A DNA stretch of 64,000 nucleotides from Sorex araneus (GCF_027595985.1 NC_073311.1:31804057-31868056), one strand, 5' to 3'. Positions 10,171 through 23,289 are shown, numbered from the stretch's first letter. Numbers and translations: made by a program. Notes: a model not told the origin generated them from the letters alone.

Positions 10171-11240
10171 TTAAAAAGTTATTCATTATTCATGTTACAG
10201 TAGTTACAGGACACTCAATGTTCCAACACCAATCCCACCACCTGTGTGACCTTATCTTCAGCATTGTTCCAAGTTTCCCACCCACTCCCCAAGTCTGCCT
10301 ACTTAGCAGGCAAAAAATAATTTTTTATATTGCTTATTACAACAAAATGACTAATGGTAGCACTGTAGCACTGTCATCCAGTTGTTCATAGATTTGCTTG
10401 AGTGGGCACCAGTAACGTCTCCATTGTGAAACTTGTTGTTACTGGTTTTGGCATATCAAATACGCCACGGGTAGCTTGCTAGGCTCTGCTGTAGGGGCGG
10501 GATACTCTCAGTAGCTTCCTGGGCTCTCAGAGAGGGACAGAGGAATCAAACTTGGGTTGGCTGTGTGCAAGACAAAAACCCTACCTGCTATTCTATCACT
10601 CCAGTCTGGTTAATTCCAATAATGATCGAGACTCTGGCATGCTAAATAGTTAGTTACATGATCCCTGACTAATGGTATTATCAAACAATACTTTAGTAAA
10701 AGAAAATTTGTGAAAATTTTTATATCTCACCATAGGGTCAGTAAGTCCTTGTCTTAAAGTTTACCAAACTGTTGCTCCGTTAGCCTTCTGTGATAATGTT
10801 TTTTTTTCAAATTGAGCTTAGTTGGCTTCTATGTTACTTTTCATCTAATTTGGGATGCTTCTACTGGAATGTCAGCATCATGGAATTGGGGGTATTCTGC
10901 AGCCACATAAGTGTGCTCCAGAAACTTCAGGATCTGTAGAACTCAACCGATGAGTTTACAGAGTGGTGACTGTGGAATGGGACATGATGGTGGTGGCAAC
11001 TGGGACTTCAGAAGGTTTACAGGGGTGGAGTCAGGGAGGCTTCCGGCCTCTATTCCAAGAAGACCTCAGAGTTTTCAGCCCCAAAAACAATTTAACTGGA
11101 ATTTTTTGTCAGTTTAGTATCTTCGTTGAGATTAGTCATGAAGCAGTGGACTTGGGCCATTGGCATTGCAACGGCTGTGGATGTGGCTACTGCTCCTTAG
11201 TGGCAGTTCAAAGACAGCTTTCAAAAAATCTGCTCCCAGT
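10171..11240 (-). mobile_element. Unclassified shrew repeat (family 3), copy 1, interrupted by SINE-B
   Basis: Aligns over two blocks with 48640-49575: 10186-10330 with 48650-48790 (CACCTGTGTGACCTTATCTTC against CACCTGAGTGACCTTGCCTTC; AAGTCTGCCTACTTAGCAGG) and 10845-10960 with 49195-49320 (GCTTCTACTGGAATGTCAGC; AGGATCTGTAGAACT). On minus its 3' end reads GGTGGTGGGATTGGTGTTGG, like the L1/composite 3' ends. Class not known. Confidence 0.6.
10358..10608 (-). mobile_element. SINE-B inside family-3 copy 1
   Basis: Minus-strand SINE-B from the CACTGTAGCACTGTCATCC tail through TTGCTTGAGTGGGCACCAGT, ACTGGTTTTGGCATATC and CTCTCAGAGAGGGACAGAGG to the head at CTGCTATTCTATCACTCCAG. TSD not identified. 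Confidence 0.88.
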
Positions 11241-11245
11241 CTGAG

Positions 11246-12190
11246 GAGCTATTAGCTCTCACTGGCTTCCTTATCATTTCTCTGAAAATGCCAGTCATGT
11301 CCCAGTCTCAGGGAGTTTTCACATAGATGCTTTTCTGGAAAGCTCTTTTCCTTCTATCTCTCTTCATGGAATGTTGCATTACTTCCTTCTGGGTTCCCTC
11401 AGATGCCATGAGCCCAGAGAAGCCATCCTTGGATAGCACATTTGCAATTGTAGCCTTCACATTTTCTTCTCTTTGTATGTTTGTTCCTTCAGAGTGGCAG
11501 CTGCATAAACTTATTCGCATTGTTAACGGGAATAGCAATGATAACAGAGTCACTCCTGAGATTGGAATGGGTCATCTTCAATTTTTCCCCAAAAGAAAGT
11601 ATAATTGGATTTTAGTTTTATGACTTTCCCTCACATATGGCAGAGGTATAGAGGACTGGTAATTGGATTTTGATCTTACTAGATAAGATAATTTATCAGT
11701 AAGTTGGCGAATATGTCCGGGAAGTTAAAATCAGAAACCTTGATAAAATAGTGAAGAAAAATCAGATATTATTAAGGTTGGTCAAACATAGAAATACTAA
11801 CCATTTCCCTAAGAGTCTGACCAAGAAGGCAACTGAATTAGCATGATTTGGTTATTGTATTGTAGCAAGATTTTTCTTCATTTACTATTTTAGAGAAGAG
11901 TTTCTCTTAAAAGAAAAAAAAAACAAAGCTCTTGAGAACCTTTTCTGGTATTTTTCTATTTATGAAAACATATGCAGTGACATATATATTTAATGAGTGT
12001 TCAGAGTTGTTATTGCATAATAAAGGCCAGGGAAATGAGGCGTTGAGTGTTAGGATACTAGCAACAACCTTATAAGATTTGGCAGAGCTGCTACCATTTA
12101 TGTGGCAACGGAAATGTCACAAGTTTATCTGCCAAAGGTTGACATAATGCTGTTACAGTATTTCTGCAAAGTGAACTTTTGAAAAGAGGG
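11246..12190. other. Unique sequence
   Basis: Overlapping open frames on both strands at 11308-11623 (81 and 98 codons) have no recognisable domain. No start context or splice signals beyond chance. Confidence 0.4.
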
Positions 12191-12194
12191 CAAA

Positions 12195-12275
12195 AAATGC
12201 CATTTTAGAGTCTGTGGAGATAGCACAGAGCAAGGGAGTACATGCCTTGCAGTCACCATAGGTGAGTAGCTTCCA
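12195..12275 (+). mobile_element. Possible SINE-A head fragment
   Basis: GTGGAGATAGCACAGAGCAA and CATGCCTTGCAGTCACC resemble the SINE head; the rest is not alignable. Confidence 0.35.
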
Positions 12276-15200
12276 GCACTGGTGGACCTCGAAGCTCTAC
12301 ACTGATCTGCCAGGCCCACACTGCAGGACAGAGTACCACAAGGGACAGTCTCTGGTCCCCTGCACTGATGGGGAGGCCCCTATTTTAAAAAGTGCCATTT
12401 TCATTTTTGTGTGTTTCAACAGGAGTGCATGTTCTTTTGTTTTTGACAGCACTGGTAGTTGCCAAGTTCCTCCCAATGGAAACTCAAATCCTTCCCTTTG
12501 CAAAAGACAATTTGCAAGGTGTGGTGAAGAAACACCAGAAGCCAATCAGGAAAGAAATCCTGTATTCTCGTCGCGTCCCACTTTTTCATGTTCTCTTTAT
12601 TAAAAATTCAACTTCTGTTGAGTGCCAGAAGTGAAAACATGCTAACTTGCTGCTGATGTATGTTAGGAAGTGGTCCTGAAAACAAAAGCATACATTGTGA
12701 TATGAAGCTATTTCAGAGTTATCAAAGCAAGTGATCCCTTGCCAAGGAAATCAGCTATATATTCCAGAAAACTCTTTGCAGGTTTCAGGGAAGGGGCTCA
12801 GTCTGCTTCGCAATGACAAAATTTGTATTTTGCATTATGTGTCTATACCCAGACCATAACATAGATTTTTGCTTATATTTACACAGGGAAAAAAAAAAGA
12901 ACAAAAAAAAATTCCTGAAGCAATATGGCAACAACAATGCTGCTCCAGATGGTGTGGCCATTCATGTGGATAAGTGTCAGCAAGAAGACTGAAACACATC
13001 CTGCGCTCTGGGCCTGCTCCTGCTGGCACCCAGCCCTCCAATGACCCTCAGCTGTAGCTGGTGGTGCCTCCTGCTTCCATCGCTGCTGTTCACCTTGCAG
13101 CCTGCAGGCTTCACTTGCTCCACAGACGCTGTTCCATTTCTGCTTGCTGCCAATCAGGTAGGATGCCACCGCTCAGCAGTTTCCTGGCGGTCCCTCTGAG
13201 TAACTGCCCACTCTTGTTTTTGTTTGGATCTCGGTCTCGTCTGTTGGCCATTTGGCAATGGGTTGATACTAGGCTGAAGTTAGTTCCTTCCTCAGTGGGA
13301 AGAAGGAGAGCAGGTAGGGATGCTAATGAGTGGCTCAGTAAATTACAGGTGAATTTTACATGATGGTCAGGCCTCATAGTAATTACCTGCTTTGTGACTT
13401 TGCTTCTCAGGAGGTTTCTTAAACATCTTTTCACATCATTACCACCCCCTCCAGCCCCCAACCTTGATCCTTGATCTTTCTGTTTCTTTATCTCTTTCCC
13501 CAGCATTCCAATAGTTCTGCCTACCATTTGCCAATCTTTCTAGAAAGTTAAGCCAAAAGAATAACATTCTTTGCTAAAAAATGAGGCAAAAGTAGATAGA
13601 ACAACGAAAAAGACTGAACATAGGGTAACCTCCCAACAATTTCCAGGCCCTGTACTAATGTTTATATGGATAACTCCTTTCCATCTTTGTCAATAGCTGA
13701 TGAGAGTAGCAATAGTACTTATTTGTGGCTTTATTGGGCACCATTACTAACGAATATTCACTTTAATGGGCAAAGGAAGCGCAATATTCTTTTCCCTTTT
13801 GTGAAGAAACCAAGATTTAACATTCTTGCCAACAGATCTCCAAGCACTGTGCATGAACATTTGGGGAATTCTGGAGAATACCATTTTGACACTTATTTGT
13901 AGACTTTCAATAAAAACTTAAGGAACTGAATTACATGATCAAAGTTCCAGTTTCTCTATTTTCCTCATGTTTCCTAAGCATACTGAGTATTCTAGACCAA
14001 TTACTGGAGTTGTATCCCTCTCGGCAATGCAGGCAGATCTTGGGAATTTTTTTTCTCATTTAGAAATCTTAGGAGCATATATATTTATTGTAAATTGAGG
14101 ACTTAGGAAATTGTGGATTGAATTTGCAGCCAGAAGGAATTATTTCAAAATAATCCTCACTAAGACACACAGTTTTAGTTTTACTATTGTTACCTTGCTA
14201 GAGCCATAAAGAGGTGAGGCAAATGCTTTGTAAATGAACACAAATGCCATTGTTACCTTTTCCTGGAGTGAAAGAAAGCAGTGATGCAATTCTTAAAACT
14301 ACAACATAAGGCTGAACGATTCATTGCAACTCAACAATTATCTGGAATTCTAAAACAAATGTTAGCACTGAGAAATCTTTTCTTTGCGAATTTAATACTG
14401 ATAAGAAGGTATCACTGCTATTCATAAAGTCTTTTCTTTGCTTTCTTACATTTCTTGTACCCAGACTCACTTGTAAGTTAGAACTTTCTCATCTTGTGTC
14501 ACTGAACTTCCCAGGGACAGTGCCACATACACAGAAAATCAGGCTAGTTGAATGTTGCTTCCAGGAGTTAAAACTTCCATCCCCAAAGTTTTACAATTGG
14601 AATCATCTTATTAACAATAAAGAGGAGCAACTTTTTGAGTATATTTTATAGATATGGCAGGTCAACTTCTTAGTTGCTGCAATGCTAATTCCTCCCAAAG
14701 CCTAAATGGATAGGAGGGATTCTATCCTGTCCAAGGATACTAATTCAGAAGCTAAGAGAAGTTTGAGTCATCAAATTCATAGAATTTGTAAGAAGCAGAA
14801 TTTGGGTGGATCTATTTGGCCTTCCTGACAACAATGGCTATGAGATCTCTAATGTGTTGTGTTTGATGTATAAATGTGGAGTGAAAGGAGGTGCATGGTC
14901 ATATGTCATGTATATTTGATATCCTTGAGTCTTTCAACAGCTTTAAGAGGTACTACTCTTCCCATTTAGGAATAAATTGAGACTTAAAAATGGTGAGTGA
15001 ATACTCTCTTAATTTCCATACTTTTACTTGATACAAACTTCTAAATGGCTATACTTACATTTCAGTTTTGACCTACTGTGTGAGATTTCTAAATATAATA
15101 TTTGTGAGGACACCTATGAGCATTTTGCATTCTTGAAATGCCAGATAAAGTGGTAAATAGATTCAGGATGGATAAGAGAGTTTATGAAATAAGACAAAAT

Positions 15201-17435
15201 GTGGAGTTTGCTTTTCTATTATCTTCTAAAGGTTTATCAGGTTCCTGTCTAAATATTATTCTGTGATTCAAAATTTGAATATGTACTACTGAATGTAAGA
15301 CTTCATCCTCTAGTTTGTTTAATTATTTTTAATATGCCTTAGGTCTTCTGTAGAAGAAAAATATAGAATGAGACAACAAATATGTATTTTACAGGACACA
15401 GATCTCAATTATTTAGTCTAGAGTATGGTCCAGAGCACACTGGTGCCTGAAAGGTAATTCTCCTTGGACTAGAGTCTACTATGCTTGTTTTAGTACTTGT
15501 AAACAGGATCTTCTCATCTGAGAGACTGGCTTTCCTATTGTGGTCCAGCTGTTTATAGATGTTTCCACCCAGTAGTGGAAAGTGAAACTTTCCCCTTAGT
15601 CATTAAGTTAATGACTTGGCTGTCACCCTGTGATTTATCAGTGAAATCACTCCACTGAGTGCACATCATATGAAAGCATGGTCAGCTCATAATTCATGTT
15701 GTTGCATAGTGGTAACAATCATGAACACAATGTGCCCTTTAGAAAGTAAGGGCATTAGTTAAATGACCATTTCTTTGCTGTTATACATACCAAGATGTAA
15801 TATCTTGGATAGTGTGGCATAAACTATTCAAATATAGTTTAGCTTCTGCAAACAGAACCCTTGCCAGTGGAAATCCTGGATGATTATTGAGGATGTTGGA
15901 TTTTGCTTTTGGCATCTCATGCTCATTATGTTCTGTATGAATGACCAGATTGGGGGTGTACTTTGGAGGTTAAAAACCAGATAATGCTTGTTCTTCTTGC
16001 ATGGACATTGAATTGTAAACTGTCCTCTGACTATGTCTGAATAAAAGCAATTCAAAATTAGGGATGATGTTTGGATTTCGATTAAGCTTTTATAATAACT
16101 TCAAGCATCTCTACAGCAGCCAAAGAATTTGTGGAGCCAAAGAAATACATGGAAACCAATTCTAATTACTTTATCTCTGGTTTACAGGCTCTGAAGCAAT
16201 TTAATAATTAAAGAGATACATCATTAGAAGATTTTTAAGGCCCTCAATGTAACTATTTTTTTTAAACTCCATCCAAATATTTAACAGATTCCACACAAAG
16301 TAAGAAGGAACATTGATCTAAAAAACCTTAAGACTTGAGTGCTATAATAATATTCTTATTGCTTATTTGGGAGGCAAGAATTATACTCCAGTACTATAGA
16401 TGGATCTATTAATGTGTACTTGCTGGTCAAGTTCCTGGCACACCCATGCCTTCATGGAAAGAGACTCACCCATTTTTAGCCACCCACAAATACTTTCCTT
16501 GGTTTATTCAGGACTTTTGCCTACATTTATGTGTTTTTCTCTTGCAGACCACACAGCAAGTCCTGTAAGTGAGGGGAATTATAGAGAATGTATCACACTT
16601 TTTTTTTTATTGGACTATGTGGTCTTCTGTCCAGATTTCCTTCAGTTAGCAGTGTGATTTGATAGTTCAACTTCTCAGATGTAGTAGAAAGGCTCACCTG
16701 AGGTTATAAATCAGACTTGATAGAAATACTTTCAAAGGACACTGTTAAGTGGTATTATAGCATACAGTAGTTTCTTTAAAGGTTATTTGTCAAATGGATT
16801 TATTATTCTTACCATATTGGGTGCTATCCTTCCTATTATGGAGAATGAGATAATGATTTAATTTAGCCAAATTGAATGAGCAGAACACTATTTAAACCAG
16901 TTTCTACTAATTGTATTTTATGCTTTAGAGTGCTAAGTGGTTTTCTAAGATAGCCCTTTGGTGTTCTTGTCTGTGATAACCCATCCCCCAGAATGGGAGC
17001 TGGGTTTACTGAATTTAAACAAATGGAAGATGACTAAGGTCATGGAACCTCACATCTAAGCTTAGGTTGTAAAGGACTGGCTTCCGTCTATCCAGGACTC
17101 TCTGGATATCTTCTCATTCACTCTGATAAAGCCAGGTGTTATTTATGAGTTGTTCTCAGAAGGGGTCTACATGGCAAGGAAGAAACAGTGAATATTCTCT
17201 GGTCAACAATTAATGAGGGCATCGCTGAAGTCCTGAGGTCCTCAGATAACCTGCAAAGGACTGAATCTTCTCAACAACTACTGAGTGAAGTTAGAAACAG
17301 ATGTTGATTTAGTAAAACCTTGGGATACTCATATTACCAACTGGTATTTTGATTGTATCATTGTAAGATACAGTATATAAAAGGATAGTCAGCTCACCAC
17401 AATTCATACTGTTATATAGCAGCAGATAAAAAAAA
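12276..17435. other. Long unique AT-rich stretch
   Basis: Five kilobases with almost no lineage-specific repeats. An acceptor-like pyrimidine tract and CAACAG precede an 80-codon frame at 12392-12634; another short frame at 13061-13363 is followed by a CAG|GTAGG donor-like site near 13157. Neither resembles a known protein. Around 17030-17290 the text (CAAAGGACTGAATCTTCTCA, ACAACTACTGAGTG) resembles part of a MaLR-type LTR but is not securely classed. Confidence 0.45.
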
Positions 17436-17437
17436 AA

Positions 17438-17608
17438 TGGGGGCTGGAGCAATAGCACAGCCAGTAGGGTGTTTGTTGGCCTCCCAACATCCCATATGGT
17501 CTCCCGAGCACAACCAGAAGTAATTCCTGAGTGTATGAGCCAGGAGTAACCCCTGTGCATTGACGGGTATGACCCAAAAAGCAAAAATAAATAAATAAAT
17601 AAATTAAA
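17438..17608 (+). mobile_element. SINE-A with internal deletion
   Basis: GGGGGCTGGAGCAATAGCAC, then a jump from TGTTTGTTGGCC to CCCAACATCCCATATGG (part of the B-box region is lost), ending GGTATGACCCAAAAAGC and an (AAAT)n tail. Confidence 0.9.
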
Positions 17609-17639
17609 AACAGCCAACAGTAACAGTCTGAAAACCAGC

Positions 17640-17800
17640 ATTCAGAAGGAGAGGTGGGGTAGAAGTGGCTTGGAGGGGACTACAGGATAGAGAGAAGTTG
17701 AAACTCTAGTGGTGGGTGTGGTGTCAGAATAGATGTGCATGAAACTATCAATAACAGTATTTTAAACACATAGTACCCCAATATAAATGAGAAAAAGTAA
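17640..17800 (+). mobile_element. L1 3'-UTR fragment
   Basis: GTGCATGAAACTATCAATAA, CAGTATTTTAAACACATAGT and ACC align with 54145-54182 of the larger L1 copy. No ORF2 part. Confidence 0.6.
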
Positions 17801-18096
17801 ACTCCTGAGAAAGACTTTAAATTTTAAAAAATGACACAACTTTCTGAAAGAGGATGATATAATTAATATTGCTTTCTCCACTGTAGTCTAGGTCCTGCAT
17901 GGAGAAACGAGAATCTAGGTAAACTACACACAGGTTGGTAACAAACAGAACTGATGAGACAAGAAGTGTGTATTGCATTAAGCTTCAGGGCCTGGAGGTA
18001 ATTTGATATTACCAACTAATAATTAGCACACTGAGCAAAGACCCAATCATGCCCTCTCCTTTCCTCCTGCCCTTCTGCCTCTCTTCATTTCAAACA

Positions 18097-18267
18097 TTGA
18101 TTAAGGGCTGGAGAGATAGTGCAGTCGGTAGAGCATTTGTCTTGCACACAACTGACCTGTATTTGATCCCTGCCATCTCATATGGAGGACATATGAGATG
18201 GTGGCAAAAGAAAGCCCTGAGCACCACAGGCTGTGCCCCCCCCCACAAAAATAAAATGTTGATTAAG
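18097..18267 (+). mobile_element. SINE-A with 9-bp TSD and an internal hairpin
   Basis: Body 18106-18258: GGGCTGGAGAGATAGTGCAG head, TTTGATCCCTGCCATC, then CCCTGAGCACCACAGGC. The TSD TTGATTAAG is at 18097-18105 and 18259-18267. Between the CATATG block and CCCTGAGC it has an extra segment that is the inverse of the preceding bases (see the inverted repeat entry). Confidence 0.9.
18173..18201. repeat. Perfect 12-bp inverted repeat, 5-nt loop, in SINE
   Basis: CCATCTCATATG at 18173-18184, loop GAGGA, CATATGAGATGG at 18190-18201. The other SINE-A copies lack the second arm. Confidence 0.9.
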
Positions 18268-21200
18268 CTCTTGTATGTAAGTGCAACATTGATCACAATG
18301 GACATCATGGCTGTACTCATGGGAGTAACATACATGTGGAAGAGACAATCACTCAATAGCTAATCTAATGGGTGACTGCAATATAAGGAATGAGCTTTGG
18401 GAACATGACACAAGGTCTTGAATTATATTTGGAGAGGTTGGTGGTCACCAAGGAAAGTCTTCTCAAGCCATGAGTTGGATGATTTAAAATTAATTTACCA
18501 TAGAGTATACCAACTCTCAGAGAATTATCTTACCTCAAGGCATCCATGCTTAAATTTTATAATCCGAAAATAATGCATTTGAGAATATGACATTGGAGGA
18601 TGAAATATGATGACTATATAAATTATTTATGGAAACATAAGTTTTCATGGTTAAAATGATTCTTGTTTGTCTCTTGACCTGTCTTTTACTGAAATTGTTG
18701 ACTTGTATTGCCTTATTATATCCAGGTATCATCTTTCTATTTCATCAGGAAACTTCTGTGATATTTTATTAAATTAAAAATGGTCAGGGATCTGAAAATG
18801 CTGCAAGAACAAACATGCTTGTTGATAATTTTTTCTTTTTTAAGACAGAATGAGCTGTCTCCCAAAGGTCAAATAATAGTGATTGTGAAGCTACTTCTAT
18901 GAAAAAGAAAAAAACACAATTGAATTGGATGAAGATGGCAGCTGGTGTTTATTTTCACAGTGTCAAACTAAATCTTCAATACCCTTATTAGCATTCCCAA
19001 TTTTCTGAGACTCTAGAATTCCACAAAAAGGTAATTGTTAAGGGGCACCAAGATTTAACTTAAACTTGAAATTGCAGAAAAGAGTTATGAAAATAGGATC
19101 TAGAGAAATGGTAATAGATGGATGTGTTAGGTGCTTAATAGAGAGAGGTGATAAATAACTAAAAGTAATAAAAATAAAAAGTTGGAATTTTATTCAGATG
19201 GGATACAAAAACAATTTTTATTAGAGAAAAGAACAAGACACACCTGGTAATGTAGAATGTATTGCTGAGTACCACGGCTGTGAAATCTTAGACTTACGTC
19301 TAGAAAGTAAGTTGAGATGCTGCTTCAAAATGATTTGAGAGACATATGTGGAGTAGATGTTAGTGATGAATATTAGTGTCATCTCTCAGTCCTGGTCTTT
19401 AAAAATATGCAAAAATAGAAGATACATAATTCCAGATTAAGATGGTACTCTTGGCAGAATTATTTGCAAAACTAGTGTTTCGGAATGTAGAGCAAAATGG
19501 AGAAAAAAAAAAAGCAAGATCAGAACAGCTATAGGTGTTAATGCAAGCATCCTTCTTCTAGTTCTGCCTAGGAGCTGATAATATCTTTAGTGAGGCTGGA
19601 GGTTGTGCATAGAAAGGATTGAAATATGAATATAATTAGCCTATGCCCACATGAGGACAATAAAACGCAAGACAGTGTTTTTAAAACACAGAATTTCTGA
19701 AGTTCCTTAATAAGCTTCTTTATACAATTTATTTTATTTGTTTGGAACCCAGGGAAGAACAAGCAAAAGTTTATGATTATGGGAGATGAGAAAATTGCAT
19801 AGAGAGAATCTATAATGCAGCATAGTGGTGGATGGTAACTATTTGTGGTCAAGGAAATGACTGTATTTGTTGGAAATTTTTCCTTGTACATAATAAAGGC
19901 ATCCACAGCTGAGGTAACAAAAATATATTGACTTTCAGTACTGTAAAGGCAAAAAAGGTTGACTAGATGATGCTGACTCCTCAGCTTTGCTATAGCTGAT
20001 GTTTCTCAGTACGAGGTGACTGCCAACATTTTTGGAGGGCAGAAGTATCCCCACCCATTTTACTCTATCTCTGACCCCATGGACTTTCTTTTCAGAGCTT
20101 TCCATTGAATATATAATTTCATGTTGTTTGTCTGTGTTAGCTTATACCCTGGATTTAATTCAAGAATACAGACATAGGGAAAAATAAGGCTTCTTAACTA
20201 CCTCCATTCAAGTTCTATGCCCAAAGGTATCATTTTCCCACTGAACTATATTGATGATAAGTATGGGAGGCTCTTACACTTCAAGAAAATTTAGGATGCT
20301 TTCATTAAAGAGAAAGGAAATGGATTCAGGCCATAAAACACCTATAAAACCTGCAAGATGGAATGAGCTTGTTCATGCTGGAATAGATGGTGACTGTACT
20401 TCCCTCAGACTCTTATACAGGTGTGAGAAGAAGAAAAAAAACATGACTTGTGACTGTATGCTAGCAAAGGAAATGGCTATTTCTCCTATGAAAATGCTGA
20501 CAAGTTCAGTATATAATGAAGGGGAGACAGTGTGGACCCGCTGGGTTTGCATTTTAGGAAGGGTCTGGTTCTTGTTTGGGAAAATAAGAACAAGCAGAAG
20601 TACAACAAGGACATCCTTAGGTTCAACATTATGACTGAAGACTTAACTCTTCTGGTCTCTAAAGTCAGGTAGCTTCTGACTTTATTCACCTTCCTTTGAG
20701 CATTTAAAGCAGACGGTACATGCATTGGTTATTTGCTATCTTACATATCTCTGAATATGTAAACATCTAGAACTTTATGCCATTTTTTTGAGTTACGAAT
20801 AACCCAATGACTCGTGAAAGAAACCATAGGCTATTATTTCTTCCATGAATGATTGAGACAGGACCATAATTAATCAACAGTTATAGAAATGCCAAAAACT
20901 GGCAAAGTGGTTTAAATAGGAGGGGAGAAATCCTCCACACCAACCCACAGGTGACCTTCAGCAGAGAAAATGGGTTTTATGCCATAAATAAACATAATAA
21001 GTATAATGAACAGGAAGTGGCTCATTGTTACACAAAAAAGATCATCTGATTATCTCTTGCTGATTATATAAATGCCAGAGAGCAATTTTAGTATTCTAAA
21101 GATAACTCGAATAATTTACAAATGCCTTTATACAGAGGAGCAAAGGAACAGCATGCATGTTAAAGCAGTCTACTGACCTTGCCAAGCTATTAACCTACAA

Positions 21201-21389
21201 GAAAAAGCACATCTGTTCTACCCTTCTGTCACTGACCAACACTTCAAGAAATAGGTGGTAGTAATTTTGATTTATAAATGAAAAACAAAGGATACATCTA
21301 CAAGAAGTGTGCAATTAAAACAGAAAAAAATTCTCATTAGAGTGCTAGAACTAGTCTTTGGTCCTTTAATGGGAATTCAGATTTTGAAG
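18268..21389. other. Unique AT-rich stretch
   Basis: No SINE or L1 recognised in three kilobases. Plus-strand open frame 20251-20634 (127 codons) has no recognisable domain and a lysine-rich low-complexity stretch; not called as a gene. Confidence 0.45.
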
Positions 21390-21545
21390 TGACATATTCC
21401 ATGATTAGATCCCAGCTCCAGGATTCAACATATTGTGGCTTTAGCAAGTCATCAGATGTCTCTAAGCCTTGATAAAATGATTGTGGGAATAAATGAGGTT
21501 ATATAACGTTTCAGATCATAACCCTGAGTGGCACATAATAAGTGC
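21390..21545 (+). repeat. MIR
   Basis: CCCAGCTCCAGGATTC, GTGGCTTTAGCAAGTCATC, CTCTAAGCCTTGATAAAATG, AATAAATGAGGTTATATAAC and GAGTGGCACATAATAAGTGC follow the MIR consensus order. Confidence 0.75.
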
Positions 21546-22332
21546 TTAGAAACTGTCATCTCTTAAAGGGAGTATTTTTCCCTTTCAAACTTCTCTGCTT
21601 TAACAGAGGTTAACCAGTTTCTCATGCCTCACCCACTCAATGAACAGAAACCTGTTTCATTACAGGTCTATTTGGTCTATATCTCTTCACCAGTATTCTC
21701 ATTGCTCAATTCATGGTAAATACATCAAGGGTATTCAGGGAGCTATAGTGTAAGGAACTGGGCAGATGTTTCTGACCTGCTGGGTGGTGACCATCACACA
21801 GTTGGTCCCACGCAGGCCTCGGGGAGAACTATGCTGTTTGAAGTTGTTGCACAGTTTTTTTCTCAGTAGTCAGAACTTCCACTAGGCATGTGTGTTCTCT
21901 TCTGCTTTCCAGCCTGAGTCAGCCCCATTCATTTCTCTCCCTCATCCAATAGCCACTCTCTTATTGCCCTCTGAATGATGCTCTACATACAGTCTTAGCA
22001 TAACTTGCAGCAAGTGAGTGTATTTTATAAATCTTTGCTGGAAAATATTTTTTTCACTATAGAAAAGTTTTTCATGTTTCATCTCCTTATTGCCTTTCAA
22101 AATCAGAGATCTTTACATGAAGGTGATGAACTTTCAAAATTGCGTTCTTTTCTTAGTTTCTGCAAGAAAAAAAAACCCACAGAAATCTGACATTTTTTCA
22201 TACTGAAGTGAGAAAAAGCATTGAAAGCATTGTGCTAGGTGCTTTTACATAAATCACACAATTTAGTACTCCTGCTCTTTAAGGAGTAATAACAAACTGG
22301 GGGAGAGGCAAGGTTTAATAATTTTCTTTTAG
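21546..22332. other. Unique sequence
   Basis: Nothing supported. Confidence 0.5.
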
Positions 22333-22523
22333 GGGGCCGGAGTGATAGTACAGCAGGTAGGGCATTTGCCTTGCACGTGGTCGATCTGGGTTCGATCCCC
22401 GGCATCCCATACGGTCCTCCAAGCACCCGGGTGTAATTTCTGAGTGCGGAGCCAGGAGTAATGCCTGAGCATCTCTGGGTGTGATCCAAAAAGCAAAAAG
22501 TAAAAACAAAACAAAACAAAACA
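22333..22523 (+). mobile_element. SINE-A, well preserved
   Basis: GGGGGCCGGAGTGATAGTAC, GTTCGATCCCCGGCATCCCA (B-box-like), TGATCCAAAAAGCAAAAAG and a (CAAAA)n tail. CpGs survive in the head, so the copy is fairly young. Confidence 0.93.
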
Positions 22524-22768
22524 TCTTTTATGATTCCTAAAACCCTGTCTCAGAAAACTCAAATGAAATGTTCAAGTCACAGAGGAGCAAGAGACCGAAC
22601 TGGGATTCAAGTTCCCAAAGTTGTGCTGTTTCTACTTGATTTGATGGCTTCACTTTTTAAATATGCTTTTGATTGTTTTCATCAAGTACTCTAGTCATCT
22701 TAAAGAATATCCCAAATGTTGCATATTCTTTTATATCTGGTGTTTTTTTGACTTTGTTAAAAATCAAT

Positions 22769-23225
22769 CTTCCTTCCTTCCTTCCTCCCTTCCTTCCTTC
22801 CTTCCTTCCTTCCTTCCTTCCTTCCTTCCTTCCTTCCTTCCTTCCTTCCTTCCTTCCTTCCTTCCTTCCTTCCTTCCTCCCTCCCTCCCTTCCTCCCTTC
22901 CTCCCTCCCTCCCTCCCTCCCTTCCTCCCTTCCTCCCTTCCTCCCTTCCTTCCTTCCTCCCTTCCTTCCTTCCTTCCTTCCTTCCTTCCTTCCTTCCTTC
23001 CTTCCTTCCTTCCTTCCTTCCTTCCTTCCTTCCTTCCTTCCTTCCTTCCTTCCTTCCTTCCTTCCTTCCTCCCTTCCTCCCTTCCTCCCTCCCTCCCTCC
23101 CTCCCTCCCTCCCTCCCTCCCTCCCTTCCTTCCTTCCTTCCTTCCTTCCTTCCTTCCTTCCTTCCTTCCTTCCTTCCTTCCTTCCTTCCTTCCTTCCTTC
23201 CTTCCTTCCTTCCTTCCTTCCTTTC
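22769..23225. repeat. (TTCC)n tract with CCCT-rich blocks, about 455 bp
   Basis: Pure polypyrimidine on plus. Long TTCC runs (22769-22875, 22970-23068, 23125-23222) alternate with TCCC-rich blocks (about 22876-22970 and 23069-23124). Both strands stay open in several frames purely because of the repeat; it is not coding. Confidence 0.97.
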
Positions 23226-23289
23226 TCCCTTTTTCTATCCTTTCTCCAAGTACAGAGGTTTAACCAGTATTCTGGAAGTGAAATGAATC

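Noticed and set aside
12392-12634. 80-codon frame after an acceptor-like tract
   Set aside because: No recognised domain, no donor, and an overlapping frame is open on each strand.
13061-13363. Possible exon with CAG|GTAGG donor
   Set aside because: The donor-like site has no matching conserved frame, both strands are open here, and no protein similarity is apparent.
20251-20634. 127-codon frame
   Set aside because: Lysine-rich by virtue of an A-run, no domain and no start or splice context.
22385-22410. Functional tRNA gene suggested by a good B box
   Set aside because: The B box belongs to a SINE-A head; no acceptor stem or full cloverleaf can be folded from it.
22769-23225. CRISPR array or centromeric satellite
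   Set aside because: Repeat unit is 4 bp with no spacers; simple microsatellite in a mammal.
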